Shown here one piece after another: positions 33,535 through 42,241 of a stretch of 64,000 nucleotides of DNA. The position numbers and the translations under genes were made by a program. Numbering within the stretch: position 1 is the stretch's first letter; each line of letters starts with the position of its first letter. Source of the stretch: Aquimarina latercula DSM 2041. Its GTDB lineage: Bacteria; Bacteroidota; Bacteroidia; Flavobacteriales; Flavobacteriaceae. Location of the stretch: positions 62,001 through 126,000 of the forward strand of contig NZ_AUMK01000010.1 in assembly GCF_000430645.1 (NCBI RefSeq), read 5' to 3'. Under the pieces are notes generated by a model. The model saw only the letters and a list, made by a program, of their open reading frames with translations, was not told the DNA's origin and made no database searches.

Positions 33535-35138
33535 TGGGTAAAGAAGTTGAAACTGAGAATAGAGATAACGATTGGAGAAAAATCGTAGAAGGTGGTTATA
33601 TGGGAATCATCAAAGGTTCTTTAAATAGAATTGCTGTCTTTGGACACGATACAATTTTAAACAATGTCATTAGATTACTCGTTAATGTTAATACAGATGG
33701 TGAAGAGCAAAATCAAAATGCAGATGAAGTTTTAGTAGCTTCAGACAAGTTTTTCATATTTAAAAATATGTGGAAACCAACTCTTGAGATTCTTTATGAA
33801 AAGTACTTGCCAGGAGTTGATTATGAATTCAATTGGATTATAGAAGCAACACCATATACTCTAACAATCTGTAAACTTACAGAAGAGCATTTTGAGGACG
33901 TTGAATTAAAGTACCTTATGGATCTTGCTAAACTTGATGATAATGACATAGAACATAATTTTTCTAAGGTTGTTGAAGATTTAGGCTTAAAAAATATGAA
34001 TCTCGATAGCCACTTAGAAAAAAGATTGAGTCAATCTACGCTACCGTCAACTAACAAAGAAAAATTAGAGCTACTTTTTAGATTAATGAATTTTCCACCA
34101 TTACAGGAATTAACTCTTTTTTATAGACGTTATGTTGAAAAAGTAAATAGAGAGCATAGAGAATTAGGCGTAGGGTTTACAACCATTGCAGAAGTGGAAA
34201 TGCCCAAAATTGGTATGAGTGAAGCTCTTCACTACTCGTATTTTCAAATAGATCACGAAGTATTTAAAAAACACGGATTAAAAGGTTTTTCTATAAATCC
34301 TGAGCTTAAACAATTTTCCAAGCAATTTGAAAATATCAGAGCAAAAGCGCATTCCAGAAAAGATGAGCTTAAAGATGATATGATTTGTCCTTGTTGTGGT
34401 GAAAAACAAACTATTACTTTACCAGAAGAACTTCTTCAATACAAGTTGTTGTTAGAAAACACTAAGATAGCAGAAAAAATAGGATTTGTATATTTTAATG
34501 AGTTTATTGACGATTTTAAAAATTCTATGGCTGATAGACTTGGAAATTTCTTGCCAAATCTCAATAAAGTTAATAATCCTAAAATCATCATTTTAGTTGA
34601 GGGAGAAAGTGAGGAAATTGCTATACCAATCTTAGCATTCAGAAAACGATTTGTATTATCTCATAATGACATACAAGTCTATAATTCAAAGTCAAAGCAA
34701 AAATTGAAAGAAGACTTTTTCAATTTCCGAAGCAAATACCCTAAAAGAAAAATGGTGTGCTTTTTAGATTCCGATGCAACTAAAGAAAGAGATGATATTA
34801 ATCGCGTCATACAGAATGAACAGAATAAATATAGAATGATCTTTATTGAGAATGGAACGTTTGAAGACTTATTTGATATTAAGTATTCTGTGGAAATTTT
34901 AAACTATTTATATCCAGAAGAACCCAAGATTTTAGTTACAGATTTTGACCCTACTAAGGACTTTCTATCAAATATCAATAGAATTTTATATCAAAAGAAA
35001 AAAGCGTCTTTTGATAAAGTACTCTTTGCACGAACCATTGCCCTACGTATAAATATTGATAGTGTCCCAGAACCTATAAATCAGATTCTGGATATTGTAA
35101 AGGATTTCTCAGAGCCATCTAAATTTATTCGTAAATAA
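33534..35138 (+). CDS. TOPRIM-domain protein with zinc ribbon, unknown role
   Basis: A 534-residue cytoplasmic protein coupled to cusB by a TGATG junction. Residues about 1-270 contain no motif I recognise. A zinc-finger-like CPCCG is near 284. A TOPRIM domain follows: IIILVEGESEEIAIPIL (acidic Glu, about 354) and FLDSDATKERDD (DxD, about 410), then IENGTFEDLFD, as in OLD-family nucleases and primases. There is no Walker ATPase domain, so this is not a full OLD protein. It looks like a nuclease or nicking enzyme. Its base composition is AT-rich next to its neighbours. Whether it is a cargo defence gene or acts in the copper response cannot be told. Confidence 0.75.
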   Translation: MGKEVETENRDNDWRKIVEGGYMGIIKGSLNRIAVFGHDTILNNVIRLLVNVNTDGEEQNQNADEVLVASDKFFIFKNMWKPTLEILYEKYLPGVDYEFNWIIEATPYTLTICKLTEEHFEDVELKYLMDLAKLDDNDIEHNFSKVVEDLGLKNMNLDSHLEKRLSQSTLPSTNKEKLELLFRLMNFPPLQELTLFYRRYVEKVNREHRELGVGFTTIAEVEMPKIGMSEALHYSYFQIDHEVFKKHGLKGFSINPELKQFSKQFENIRAKAHSRKDELKDDMICPCCGEKQTITLPEELLQYKLLLENTKIAEKIGFVYFNEFIDDFKNSMADRLGNFLPNLNKVNNPKIIILVEGESEEIAIPILAFRKRFVLSHNDIQVYNSKSKQKLKEDFFNFRSKYPKRKMVCFLDSDATKERDDINRVIQNEQNKYRMIFIENGTFEDLFDIKYSVEILNYLYPEEPKILVTDFDPTKDFLSNINRILYQKKKASFDKVLFARTIALRINIDSVPEPINQILDIVKDFSEPSKFIRK

Positions 35139-35152
35139 TTTGAATAAAAACC

Positions 35153-35169
35153 TTTGCACACCAGTTGCA
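35153..35169 (+). promoter_or_regulatory. TGCA-N7-TGCA operator 1, overlapping the DUF6660/czc promoter
   Basis: TTTGCACACCAGTTGCA. The second half-site TTGCA stands in the -33 position, 12 bp before the TATCTTTG box. A repressor bound here would block the promoter. It is one of six sites of this form in the metal genes. Confidence 0.55.
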
Positions 35170-35181
35170 TTATAATTCTGT

Positions 35182-35189
35182 TATCTTTG
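35182..35189 (+). promoter_or_regulatory. -7 box of the DUF6660/czcA transcript
   Basis: TATCTTTG, a perfect TAnnTTTG, ends four bases before the GTG start codon. The same arrangement (AGTTGCA, 12 bases, TATCTTTG, four bases, GTG) is found at the other DUF6660 gene at 57192, so this promoter and the GTG start are supported by comparison. The message would be leaderless or nearly so. Confidence 0.65.
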
Positions 35190-35193
35190 TATT

Positions 35194-35511
35194 GTGAAAA
35201 TTTTTACGCTCATATTCTCATTTTATCTACTCGCGCTTAATTTTGCGCCTTGTAGTGATGCAAATGTTGACTCTTCTGAGGATAGCACGCAAATAGAATT
35301 GTCACAAAATGATACTGGCGATCACGACCACAACCTACTTGATATGTGTTCTCCTTTTTGTTATTGTCATTGCTGTCACGTTCACACGTTGGATTTTGGG
35401 TTAAATGTCTTAGACCTATACCATCCTGCAGACTATAAACTTTCTACAGTTTATTTTGACAGTATAGGTAAGGATATTTCCCTTTCCCTATTCCAACCAC
35501 CACGGGCATAA
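35194..35511 (+). CDS. DUF6660-like small periplasmic protein with Cys/His cluster
   Basis: A 105-residue protein starting at GTG with a signal segment (IFTLIFSFYLLALNFAPC) and an Asp/His-rich stretch. It then has the dense motif CSPFCYCHCCHVH (about 52-64), followed by a conserved Pro-Pro end (LFQPPRA). The Cys/His run is a probable divalent metal site. A paralogue with the same layout is at 56878-57192. Each precedes a large metal-transport gene (RND pump here, TonB receptor there). A role in periplasmic zinc or copper handling is inferred; the family is uncharacterised. Confidence 0.75.
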   Translation: MKIFTLIFSFYLLALNFAPCSDANVDSSEDSTQIELSQNDTGDHDHNLLDMCSPFCYCHCCHVHTLDFGLNVLDLYHPADYKLSTVYFDSIGKDISLSLFQPPRA

Positions 35512-35617
35512 TTTAGTTTTTATAGGATAGCTATATCCTTACGTGATGCTTTTTAAAGTAAGCATCGCATTATAAACGCATTGCATCTATTTGCATTGCG
35601 AGGTTTAAACTGAATTA
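35509..35617 (+). ncRNA. Candidate structured RNA leader (cloverleaf) before the CzcA-type pump
   Basis: An 11-bp RNA helix (TAATTTAGTTT with AAACTGAATTA, one G-U pair) encloses three hairpins: AGGATA-GCTA-TATCCT (524-539), GATGCTT/AAGCATC (545-566) and CGCA-T-TGCA/TGCA-T-TGCG (577-600). The closing stem ends 11 bases before the ATG. The layout equals that of the candidate at 19199-19330 before the other RND gene, although the sequences differ. The last hairpin also resembles the TGCA operator (TTGCA-N5-TTGCA), so a DNA-binding site is an alternative reading. Confidence 0.4.
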
Positions 35618-35628
35618 ATACTTTTTCT

Positions 35629-38600
35629 ATGATTAACAAAATCATTTCATTTTCCATTAATAACAAGTTTATTATTGGCCTATTTATAGTAGCGCTTGTG
35701 GGTACGGGCATTTGGTCTATGGCTACTATAAACCTGGGTTCTGTACCCGATATTACCAACAACCAAGTACAGGTTATTACCGTTGCCCCAAATTTAGGTA
35801 CTGAAGATATTGAGCAATTTGTTACCTATCCAGTAGAATTGGCAATGGCCAACCTTCCTGACGTTATCGAGCTACGTTCCGTATCCCGATTTGGGCTGTC
35901 TGTGGTTACCATTGTCTTTGAGGATGAAGCGGGTACCTACCTGCCCCGGCAATTGGTGCAAGAAAAATTAACCGAAGTTTCAGGGGAAATCCCCGAAGGC
36001 TTCGGCGAGCCATTTATGGCACCCATAACTACAGGTTTGGGCGAAATATTCCAATATACCTTAAAAGTAAAGGAAGGCTACGAAGAAAAATACGATGCTA
36101 TGGAGCTTCGTACCATTCAGGATTGGATTGTAAAGCGCCAAATGGCATTAGTTCCTGGAGTAGTTGAAGTGAATGCTTTTGGAGGCTACGTAAAGCAGTA
36201 CGAAGTGGCCATAAACCCTGACAAACTAAAAAGTTTTGGCATTACAATGAATCAGGTTTTTGAAGCCCTTGAAATGAACAACGCCAATACGGGAGGCGCT
36301 TATATTGAAAAAAACCACCAAGCCAATTTTATTCGTGGCGAGGGTTTAGCGCGTAGCCTTGAAGACTTGGAAAACACCGTTGTAACCACTCAAAACGGAA
36401 GCCCAGTTTTGGTAAGGGACGTTGCCGAAAAAGTAGGCTTTGGCAATCAAGTGCGCTATGGTGCGTTTACCCAAGATGGACACGAAACTGTTGGTGGCCA
36501 AATTTTAATGCTTAAAGGCGAAAGCCCTGGCACTGTCATAGAAAATGTACAAGAGCGCATCAACGAAATTCAAAAATCGCTTCCAGAAGGTGTTTACATA
36601 GAACCGTTTTTAAGCCGAAGTGAACTCATTGGAAGAACCACAAGTACCGTAGAAACAAATCTTATTGAAGGTTCGCTTATCGTGATTTTTGTACTGGTAT
36701 TACTCTTGGGAAGTTTCCGTGGCGGATTGATAACAGCCTCTGTAATTCCGCTATCATTACTCTTTGCATTTATCCTGATGAAGCAATTTGGTGTATGGGC
36801 CAATTTAATGTCCTTGGGAGCAATCGATTTTGGAATCATTGTGGATGGCGCAGTTATTATTGTAGAAGGAATGGTATTTCACATCCATCAACGGATGAAA
36901 AAATCAAAAGCAGCGATAGGTCAGGCCGAAATGGACGAAATCGCCTACGACTCGGCAAGTACAATGATGAATTCTGCATTTTTCGGACAGCTAATTATCC
37001 TTATTGTATTTACACCGATTCTCTTTTTGACCGGTGTTGAAGGAAAAATGTTCCGTCCAATGGCATTTACTTTCGGATTTGCAGTTCTGGGAGCGATTAT
37101 CCTTTGTCTTACCTACGTGCCAATGATTTCGTCAATGTTCCTAAAACCTGCCAAAAATCAGAACAGTTGGTTCGCCAAATTTGAAAACAAGATTGATAGG
37201 TTCAGTGATAAAATAATGTCCGGTTTAAACAGGGCGTATGTACCCTTGCTCAATTTTGCACTTCGATTTAGAGCAGGTGTTGTTTTAGGTGCAGTCGCCT
37301 TATTATTGATTGCGGGATATATTTTCAGCAATATGGGTGGCGAATTCATACCCAAATTTGATGAGGGCGATATTGCATTTCAGGCCTTGATAAAACCGGG
37401 TAGTAGTCTTACAGAATCTATAGAGGCATCAAAAAAACTTCAGAATTTAATCAATGAATTTCCTGAAGTAAAAACAGTGGTTTCAAGGATTGGTGTTGCC
37501 GAAATACCAACCGACCCAATGCCAATGGACATTGCCGATAGCTATATCATTCTTGAAAAGGATAAGAGTAAATGGACTTCCGCAGAGAGCAAAGAAGAAC
37601 TTATAGAAAAAATACAGGAAAAAATTTCTGTAGTACCAGGTGTAAATTTCGTGTTTACGCAACCTGTAGAACTTCGTTTTAATGAATTATTGACAGGTGT
37701 TCGTGAGGACGTGGCCATTAAATTATATGGAGAAGATTTGGACGTGTTGGCAGACAAGGTTCAGGAAATCGCAGCGGTTATCAGAAGTGTTCCCGGAGCG
37801 GCCGACCTCAATGTGGAAGCTACGAGCGGTTTACCACAGATGACGGTAGAATACAATCGCGCAAAAATGGCACAATACGGAGTAACCGTCGATAAACTAA
37901 ATGATTATGTAAGTGCTGCCTTTGCAGGAGAAGCGGCAGGTGTGATTTTTGAGGGTGAAAAACGCTTTGATGTGGTTATTCGTTTGGCAAAGGAGTTTAG
38001 ACAAGACATCAACAATCTTAAAAATCTGTATATCGATTTACCCAGTGGTGCACAAGTACCGTTGAAAGAGGTTGCAAATATTAGTTACAAACCAGGGCCG
38101 ATGCAAATTTCAAGGGATAACACCTCGCGTCGTATTTCGGTAGGGGTCAATGTTCGTGGACGTGATGTAAAATCGATGGTCGAGGAAATTCAGCAAAAAT
38201 TGGAAACTGATGTAAAACTGCCACCTGGTTATTTTGTAACCTACGGAGGCTCGTTCGAGAACTTACAGCGTGCATCAGACCGATTAATGATTGTAGTGCC
38301 TATCGCACTTTTCCTAATATTCATATTGCTCTACTTTGCGTTGAGCTCGTTCTCGCAATCGCTTATGATTTATATGGCAGTACCTCTGGCAGCCATTGGC
38401 GGTGTGTTTGCCCTTTGGATAAGGGGAATGCCATTCAGTATTTCAGCAGGAGTCGGTTTTATTGTACTGTTTGGGGTAGCGGTATTAAATGGATTGGTAC
38501 TGATAAACAAATTCAACGAATTAAAAGAAAGTGGAATGACAGACTTAAAGAAACGAATATACGAAGCAACACACGAGCGCCTACGCCCTATTTTATTAAC

Positions 38601-40032
38601 TGCAACGGCGGCCATTATGGGCTTTATCCCAATGGCGATTTCTACCTCGGGCGGTGCAGAAGTGCAGCGACCATTGGCAACAGTAGTTATTGGTGGATTG
38701 CTTACTGCCACGTTTTTAACCCTTGTAGTCCTTCCAGTATTATATTATTGGTTGGAAGCTCGTAAGCAGCGAAAGGATAACGGTAATGACCCAAGTTATA
38801 TTAACAAGAGCACTACTGTTTTGGTTGTGTTATTGAGCTTGGGAGGATTTTTAACTTCGAATTCAGTAAATGCACAAGACCGTGGTATCGCACAGACTAT
38901 TACTTTAAAGGAAGCTATTTCTTTGGCAAAAGAAAACTACCCTTCCCTTAAGGAAAGTCAGTCTTTTATAGACCGTGAGCGGGCGATGAAAGGAACAAGT
39001 TTCGACCTTGGTAGTACACAAATTTTTACGGGTAAGGAAGAATTCGGTAATGACCTGCCCGGTGTGCAAACTACCATTGGGGTGCAGCAGGGAAATATCG
39101 ATTTGTTATCTGGTTTCTCAAAATCCAAGTTCTATAAGCAACGTGTTCAATTGGGCGAGAAGTTTTATGCCCTTAGCGAGCAACAATTGGTGCGTAATGT
39201 GATGCAGGCCTATGACCAGATAAATTATAATAAAGCCCAGTTGCGCTTCGCGGAACAGTTGGATAGTGTGTATAACAACTTCAAGACAGCTGCAGAACTG
39301 CGTTTTGATACAGGTGAAACGGGGAAGCTGGAATTTATCGCGGCTTCTTCTGAATATCAACAGATACAGGTCTTGAGACAACAGGCCTATGACGATATCG
39401 AGATTGCCAAAAGGGCGTTGAAACAGTATTTGGGGATTGACCAAGAAATTGAAACCGTTGGAGGTACTTATGAACCGTTGAATTATATGAACGTTTTAGA
39501 TTCAACATCCATAGATAACAATCCATTGTTGCAATATTCTATGCAAAATGCCGAGGTGAGCAAAGCCAACGTTGGCGTCGAAAAATCACAGTTTTTGCCA
39601 AAGTTCAACCTTACCTATGGAAGACAAATCGTTGACGATGTTTCAGGGTTCAACACCTATCAAGCAGGTATAAGTATCCCGTTGTGGTTCTTCCCTCAAA
39701 AAGCAAGGGTCAAGGCTGCTAAGGCAGATGCAATGGTAGCCGAGAACCAATATTTGGAACAAAAGGCAATAACCGAAAGCAGGGTATCACAATTGTTAAA
39801 ATCATTGGAAAAAACCCAAAAAACACTGAATTATTACCAAGAAGGTGCACTGGTTTTGGCCGAAGAGCAAATTACAACAGCAGAACTTGCTTCCAAAGAA
39901 GGCGAGATAGACTATGTAAACTATATCACGATTTTAAACAGTGCCATTCGCATAAAGCAGAACCACTTACAATTTATTAACCAATATAATCAACAAGCCA
40001 TTGAGTTACAGTATCAATTGGGCAATCTATAA
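35629..40032 (+). CDS. czcA: CzcA-type RND efflux pump fused to a TolC-like domain
   Basis: A 1467-residue fusion. Residues 1-1050 are an RND pump for divalent ions (Zn, Co, Cd): the TM4 motif is DFGIIVDGAVIIVEG at about 399, carrying the Asp and Glu residues typical of CzcA/HME1 pumps. A membrane linker (VLVVLLSLGGFLTSNSVNAQ, about 1060-1080) follows and resembles a signal peptide. The last about 390 residues are a TolC/CzcC-like helical-hairpin protein. The joined form is known in Bacteroidetes; the second part may be cut off at the signal-like site. It is coupled to a czcB gene 20 bases downstream. Confidence 0.9.
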   Translation: MINKIISFSINNKFIIGLFIVALVGTGIWSMATINLGSVPDITNNQVQVITVAPNLGTEDIEQFVTYPVELAMANLPDVIELRSVSRFGLSVVTIVFEDEAGTYLPRQLVQEKLTEVSGEIPEGFGEPFMAPITTGLGEIFQYTLKVKEGYEEKYDAMELRTIQDWIVKRQMALVPGVVEVNAFGGYVKQYEVAINPDKLKSFGITMNQVFEALEMNNANTGGAYIEKNHQANFIRGEGLARSLEDLENTVVTTQNGSPVLVRDVAEKVGFGNQVRYGAFTQDGHETVGGQILMLKGESPGTVIENVQERINEIQKSLPEGVYIEPFLSRSELIGRTTSTVETNLIEGSLIVIFVLVLLLGSFRGGLITASVIPLSLLFAFILMKQFGVWANLMSLGAIDFGIIVDGAVIIVEGMVFHIHQRMKKSKAAIGQAEMDEIAYDSASTMMNSAFFGQLIILIVFTPILFLTGVEGKMFRPMAFTFGFAVLGAIILCLTYVPMISSMFLKPAKNQNSWFAKFENKIDRFSDKIMSGLNRAYVPLLNFALRFRAGVVLGAVALLLIAGYIFSNMGGEFIPKFDEGDIAFQALIKPGSSLTESIEASKKLQNLINEFPEVKTVVSRIGVAEIPTDPMPMDIADSYIILEKDKSKWTSAESKEELIEKIQEKISVVPGVNFVFTQPVELRFNELLTGVREDVAIKLYGEDLDVLADKVQEIAAVIRSVPGAADLNVEATSGLPQMTVEYNRAKMAQYGVTVDKLNDYVSAAFAGEAAGVIFEGEKRFDVVIRLAKEFRQDINNLKNLYIDLPSGAQVPLKEVANISYKPGPMQISRDNTSRRISVGVNVRGRDVKSMVEEIQQKLETDVKLPPGYFVTYGGSFENLQRASDRLMIVVPIALFLIFILLYFALSSFSQSLMIYMAVPLAAIGGVFALWIRGMPFSISAGVGFIVLFGVAVLNGLVLINKFNELKESGMTDLKKRIYEATHERLRPILLTATAAIMGFIPMAISTSGGAEVQRPLATVVIGGLLTATFLTLVVLPVLYYWLEARKQRKDNGNDPSYINKSTTVLVVLLSLGGFLTSNSVNAQDRGIAQTITLKEAISLAKENYPSLKESQSFIDRERAMKGTSFDLGSTQIFTGKEEFGNDLPGVQTTIGVQQGNIDLLSGFSKSKFYKQRVQLGEKFYALSEQQLVRNVMQAYDQINYNKAQLRFAEQLDSVYNNFKTAAELRFDTGETGKLEFIAASSEYQQIQVLRQQAYDDIEIAKRALKQYLGIDQEIETVGGTYEPLNYMNVLDSTSIDNNPLLQYSMQNAEVSKANVGVEKSQFLPKFNLTYGRQIVDDVSGFNTYQAGISIPLWFFPQKARVKAAKADAMVAENQYLEQKAITESRVSQLLKSLEKTQKTLNYYQEGALVLAEEQITTAELASKEGEIDYVNYITILNSAIRIKQNHLQFINQYNQQAIELQYQLGNL

Positions 40033-40052
40033 ACCTAAAAAAGGAGAATATA

Positions 40053-41312
40053 ATGAAAAATATAGCAATAATTACAACAGTACTATTAACCTTCTTATTG
40101 GTAGGCTGTAACAATAAGCCCGATTCTGAATTGGGTCAAAATGAAACAGAAGGCGTGTCAAAAACCGAAGCTATTGGAGAAGATACGCACGGCGAAGATG
40201 GTCACGACGATGAAGAAGGTGGCCACGAGGAAGAAGGAGAAGAAGGCGTGGTAGAACTTACCACACAACAAATAGAGACCATTGGCTTGGAGACCAAGAC
40301 CTTGGAAAAAAGAAACCTCGGTAACAATATTAAAGTTACAGGTAACCTGGAGCTATTTCCTCAAGATATGGCCAACATTAGTCCTTTTGTAGGCGGTAAT
40401 GTCCGTTCCATCAAAGTAATAGAAGGAGATAAAGTACGAAAGGGTGAGGTTTTGGCCTATTTGGAACATCCAGATATCATTTCTATGCAACAGGAATATC
40501 AGGAAAAGAACGATGAACTTGTGTTTCTCAAGCAAGATTTTGAGCGAAAACAGACCCTTTATGATAAAGGAGTTTCCTCTGGAAAAGAATTTCAAATGGC
40601 GCAATCCAAATTTCGTTCTACAACATCGAGTGTAAATGGATTAAGGTCAAAACTACGCCTGTTGGGAATCAATACGGCTAAGGTTGAACAAGGTGAAATA
40701 TTTTCAGCCGTACCCATTACTACGCCAATTTCTGGCTATGTCGATGATGTAATGGTAAGCTTGGGCGATTACGTGGCACCACAATCCAAGATGTTTACAG
40801 TAAGTGATAATTCAAAAATTCACTTGGACCTTAAGGTATATGAAAAAGACATACCAAAAGTTAAGGTGGGTCAAAAAATACAATTTACGGTAGCGTCAAG
40901 ACCAGATGAGCTGTTAAGTGCCGAAGTACATTCCATTGGAAAAACATTTGAGGAAGACCCAAAAGCCCTGCACGTTCACGCAGATATAGACAATAAAAAC
41001 GGCGACCTCTTACCAGGTATGTATGTAGAGGGACGAATTATACAGGGTAAAAAGTCAGGGTTTGCTGTTCCTGAGGAAGCAATCATCAAGGAAGGAGAAC
41101 AGTCCTACGTGTTTATCGTGGATGAAGACGAAGCACCAGAAGAAAATAAAATGAAGTTTAAGAGAATACCTGTAAGCATTGGCGTGCACGATTTAGGGTT
41201 TGTAGAAGTAAACCTTCCAGCTGAGATTACCAATGACATAAAAATAGTAACAAAAGGAGCCTATACCCTTTCTTCGGAAATGGTCAAGGGCGAATTGGAG
41301 CACGGGCATTAA
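40053..41312 (+). CDS. czcB: CzcB-type periplasmic adaptor lipoprotein
   Basis: A 419-residue membrane fusion protein partnering the CzcA-TolC fusion. The signal peptide ends in a lipobox with Cys19 (LLVGCNNK). The linker is rich in Asp, Glu and His (GEDGHDDEEGGHEEEGEEG), likely a divalent metal-binding tail. The adaptor fold follows (VGGNVRSIKVIEGDKVRKG; helical hairpin around 150-200; PISGYVDDVMVSLGDYV). The start has an unusually clear Shine-Dalgarno AAAGGAG seven bases before ATG, rare in this phylum. Zinc/cobalt/cadmium specificity is inferred from the pump partner. Confidence 0.9.
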   Translation: MKNIAIITTVLLTFLLVGCNNKPDSELGQNETEGVSKTEAIGEDTHGEDGHDDEEGGHEEEGEEGVVELTTQQIETIGLETKTLEKRNLGNNIKVTGNLELFPQDMANISPFVGGNVRSIKVIEGDKVRKGEVLAYLEHPDIISMQQEYQEKNDELVFLKQDFERKQTLYDKGVSSGKEFQMAQSKFRSTTSSVNGLRSKLRLLGINTAKVEQGEIFSAVPITTPISGYVDDVMVSLGDYVAPQSKMFTVSDNSKIHLDLKVYEKDIPKVKVGQKIQFTVASRPDELLSAEVHSIGKTFEEDPKALHVHADIDNKNGDLLPGMYVEGRIIQGKKSGFAVPEEAIIKEGEQSYVFIVDEDEAPEENKMKFKRIPVSIGVHDLGFVEVNLPAEITNDIKIVTKGAYTLSSEMVKGELEHGH

Positions 41313-41330
41313 TTCAACAATAATTAAAGG

Positions 41331-41400
41331 TTTTGATTCCGAGTTTGTTTATCGACTTAATTTAGTTAGTTAAAAATTAAAGAACAGGCTCGGTTCAAAA
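41331..41400 (+). promoter_or_regulatory. Inverted repeat in the czcB-PII gap
   Basis: TTTTGA-TT-CCGAG (41331) pairs with CTCGG-T-TCAAAA (41389) over 11 bp; a weaker CTTAATTT/AAATTAAAG hairpin lies inside. It stands 27 bases before the PII-like gene. It has no U-tract, so it is more likely a leader structure or regulator site than a terminator. No regulator can be assigned. Confidence 0.3.
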
Positions 41401-41427
41401 TCAATTAAAAATGTAAATAGCATCGAT

Positions 41428-41766
41428 ATGAAAGAAATAAAAGCATTTGTAAAACCAAACCGCATACAAAGAGTCATCGAAGCCCTAAGCGACAATGGTT
41501 TTAAAAGTATGACCCTTTCACAAGCAGAGGGTACAGGCGCATTCAAAGCAAAAGGAGCAAGACCTTCCCTTGATTTTAATATAACCGATAGCCCAGTTGT
41601 TAAAGTGGAATTGGTATGTCAAAATGAAGAAGCGCAATCAGCAATCGACATCATCTTAGAAAATGGTAAAACGCCCGAACCTGGCGACGGAATTATTTAT
41701 CTATCTGATATTGAGGATGCCTTCCAAATCAAAACAGGTGAATCCCTAAAACGGTACGACCTCTAA
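41428..41766 (+). CDS. PII-like protein linked to metal efflux (PII-NG type)
   Basis: A 112-residue PII-superfamily trimer-forming protein (MKEIKAFVKPNRIQRVIEAL at the start; PGDGIIYLSDIEDAFQIKTGE at the B/C-loops). The T-loop keeps roughly the usual length but lacks the modified Tyr51 of nitrogen PII proteins and has lysines and small residues instead. PII homologues beside CzcBA genes have been described as a separate group (PII-NG) without known ligand. It follows czcB in the same direction. It probably monitors the pump or a nucleotide, not nitrogen. Confidence 0.78.
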   Translation: MKEIKAFVKPNRIQRVIEALSDNGFKSMTLSQAEGTGAFKAKGARPSLDFNITDSPVVKVELVCQNEEAQSAIDIILENGKTPEPGDGIIYLSDIEDAFQIKTGESLKRYDL

Positions 41767-41781
41767 AACCCAGTGATAGAA

Positions 41782-42204
41782 ATGGAAAAAATAGTCCAAC
41801 TTCTGGAAAGCAAAGGCATACGACCTACGGCTATGCGGCTAATGACCTATAAGCGCTAGGCAGAATTAGAGGTGGCAATTAGCCTTGGCGATTTGGAAAA
41901 GGATTTTAAAATATCCGAAAGGAGCACCCTATTTAGAACAATGAAAACCTTTGAAGATAAAGGCATTGTCCACCAAATTGAAGATGGCACAGGAGTATTA
42001 AAGTACGCGCTATGCGAAGAGAATTGTGAATGTGAGGTGGGCAATGACCTGCACCTGCATTTTCATTGCAGCAACTGCGATGAAACCGTTTGCCTCACAG
42101 AACATAAAATACCACAAATCAATCTACCGGAGGGTTATATCACAGAAGATATCAATCTGGTTGTAAAAGGTGTGTGTGAGAAATGCAGTAGGCAATCAGA
42201 CTAA
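41782..42204 (+). pseudogene. Fur-family regulator interrupted by an in-frame amber codon
   Basis: Reading from the ATG, the first 25 codons are a normal Fur start (MEKIVQLLESKGIRPTAMRL). Then TAG stands at 41857-41859, and the same frame continues without a shift through the winged helix (RSTLFRTMKTFEDKGIVHQI), the zinc site HLHFHCSNC and the end VCEKCSRQ, 141 codons in all. The paralogues at 49181 and 54213 are intact at this position. Only a truncated fragment from GTG at 41872 could be translated, lacking the first DNA-binding helix. It is most likely a recent pseudogene, possibly a sequencing error. Confidence 0.85.
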
Positions 42205-42241
42205 TTAATATCAAGAAATATAAACCATAAAAAATCCTATT

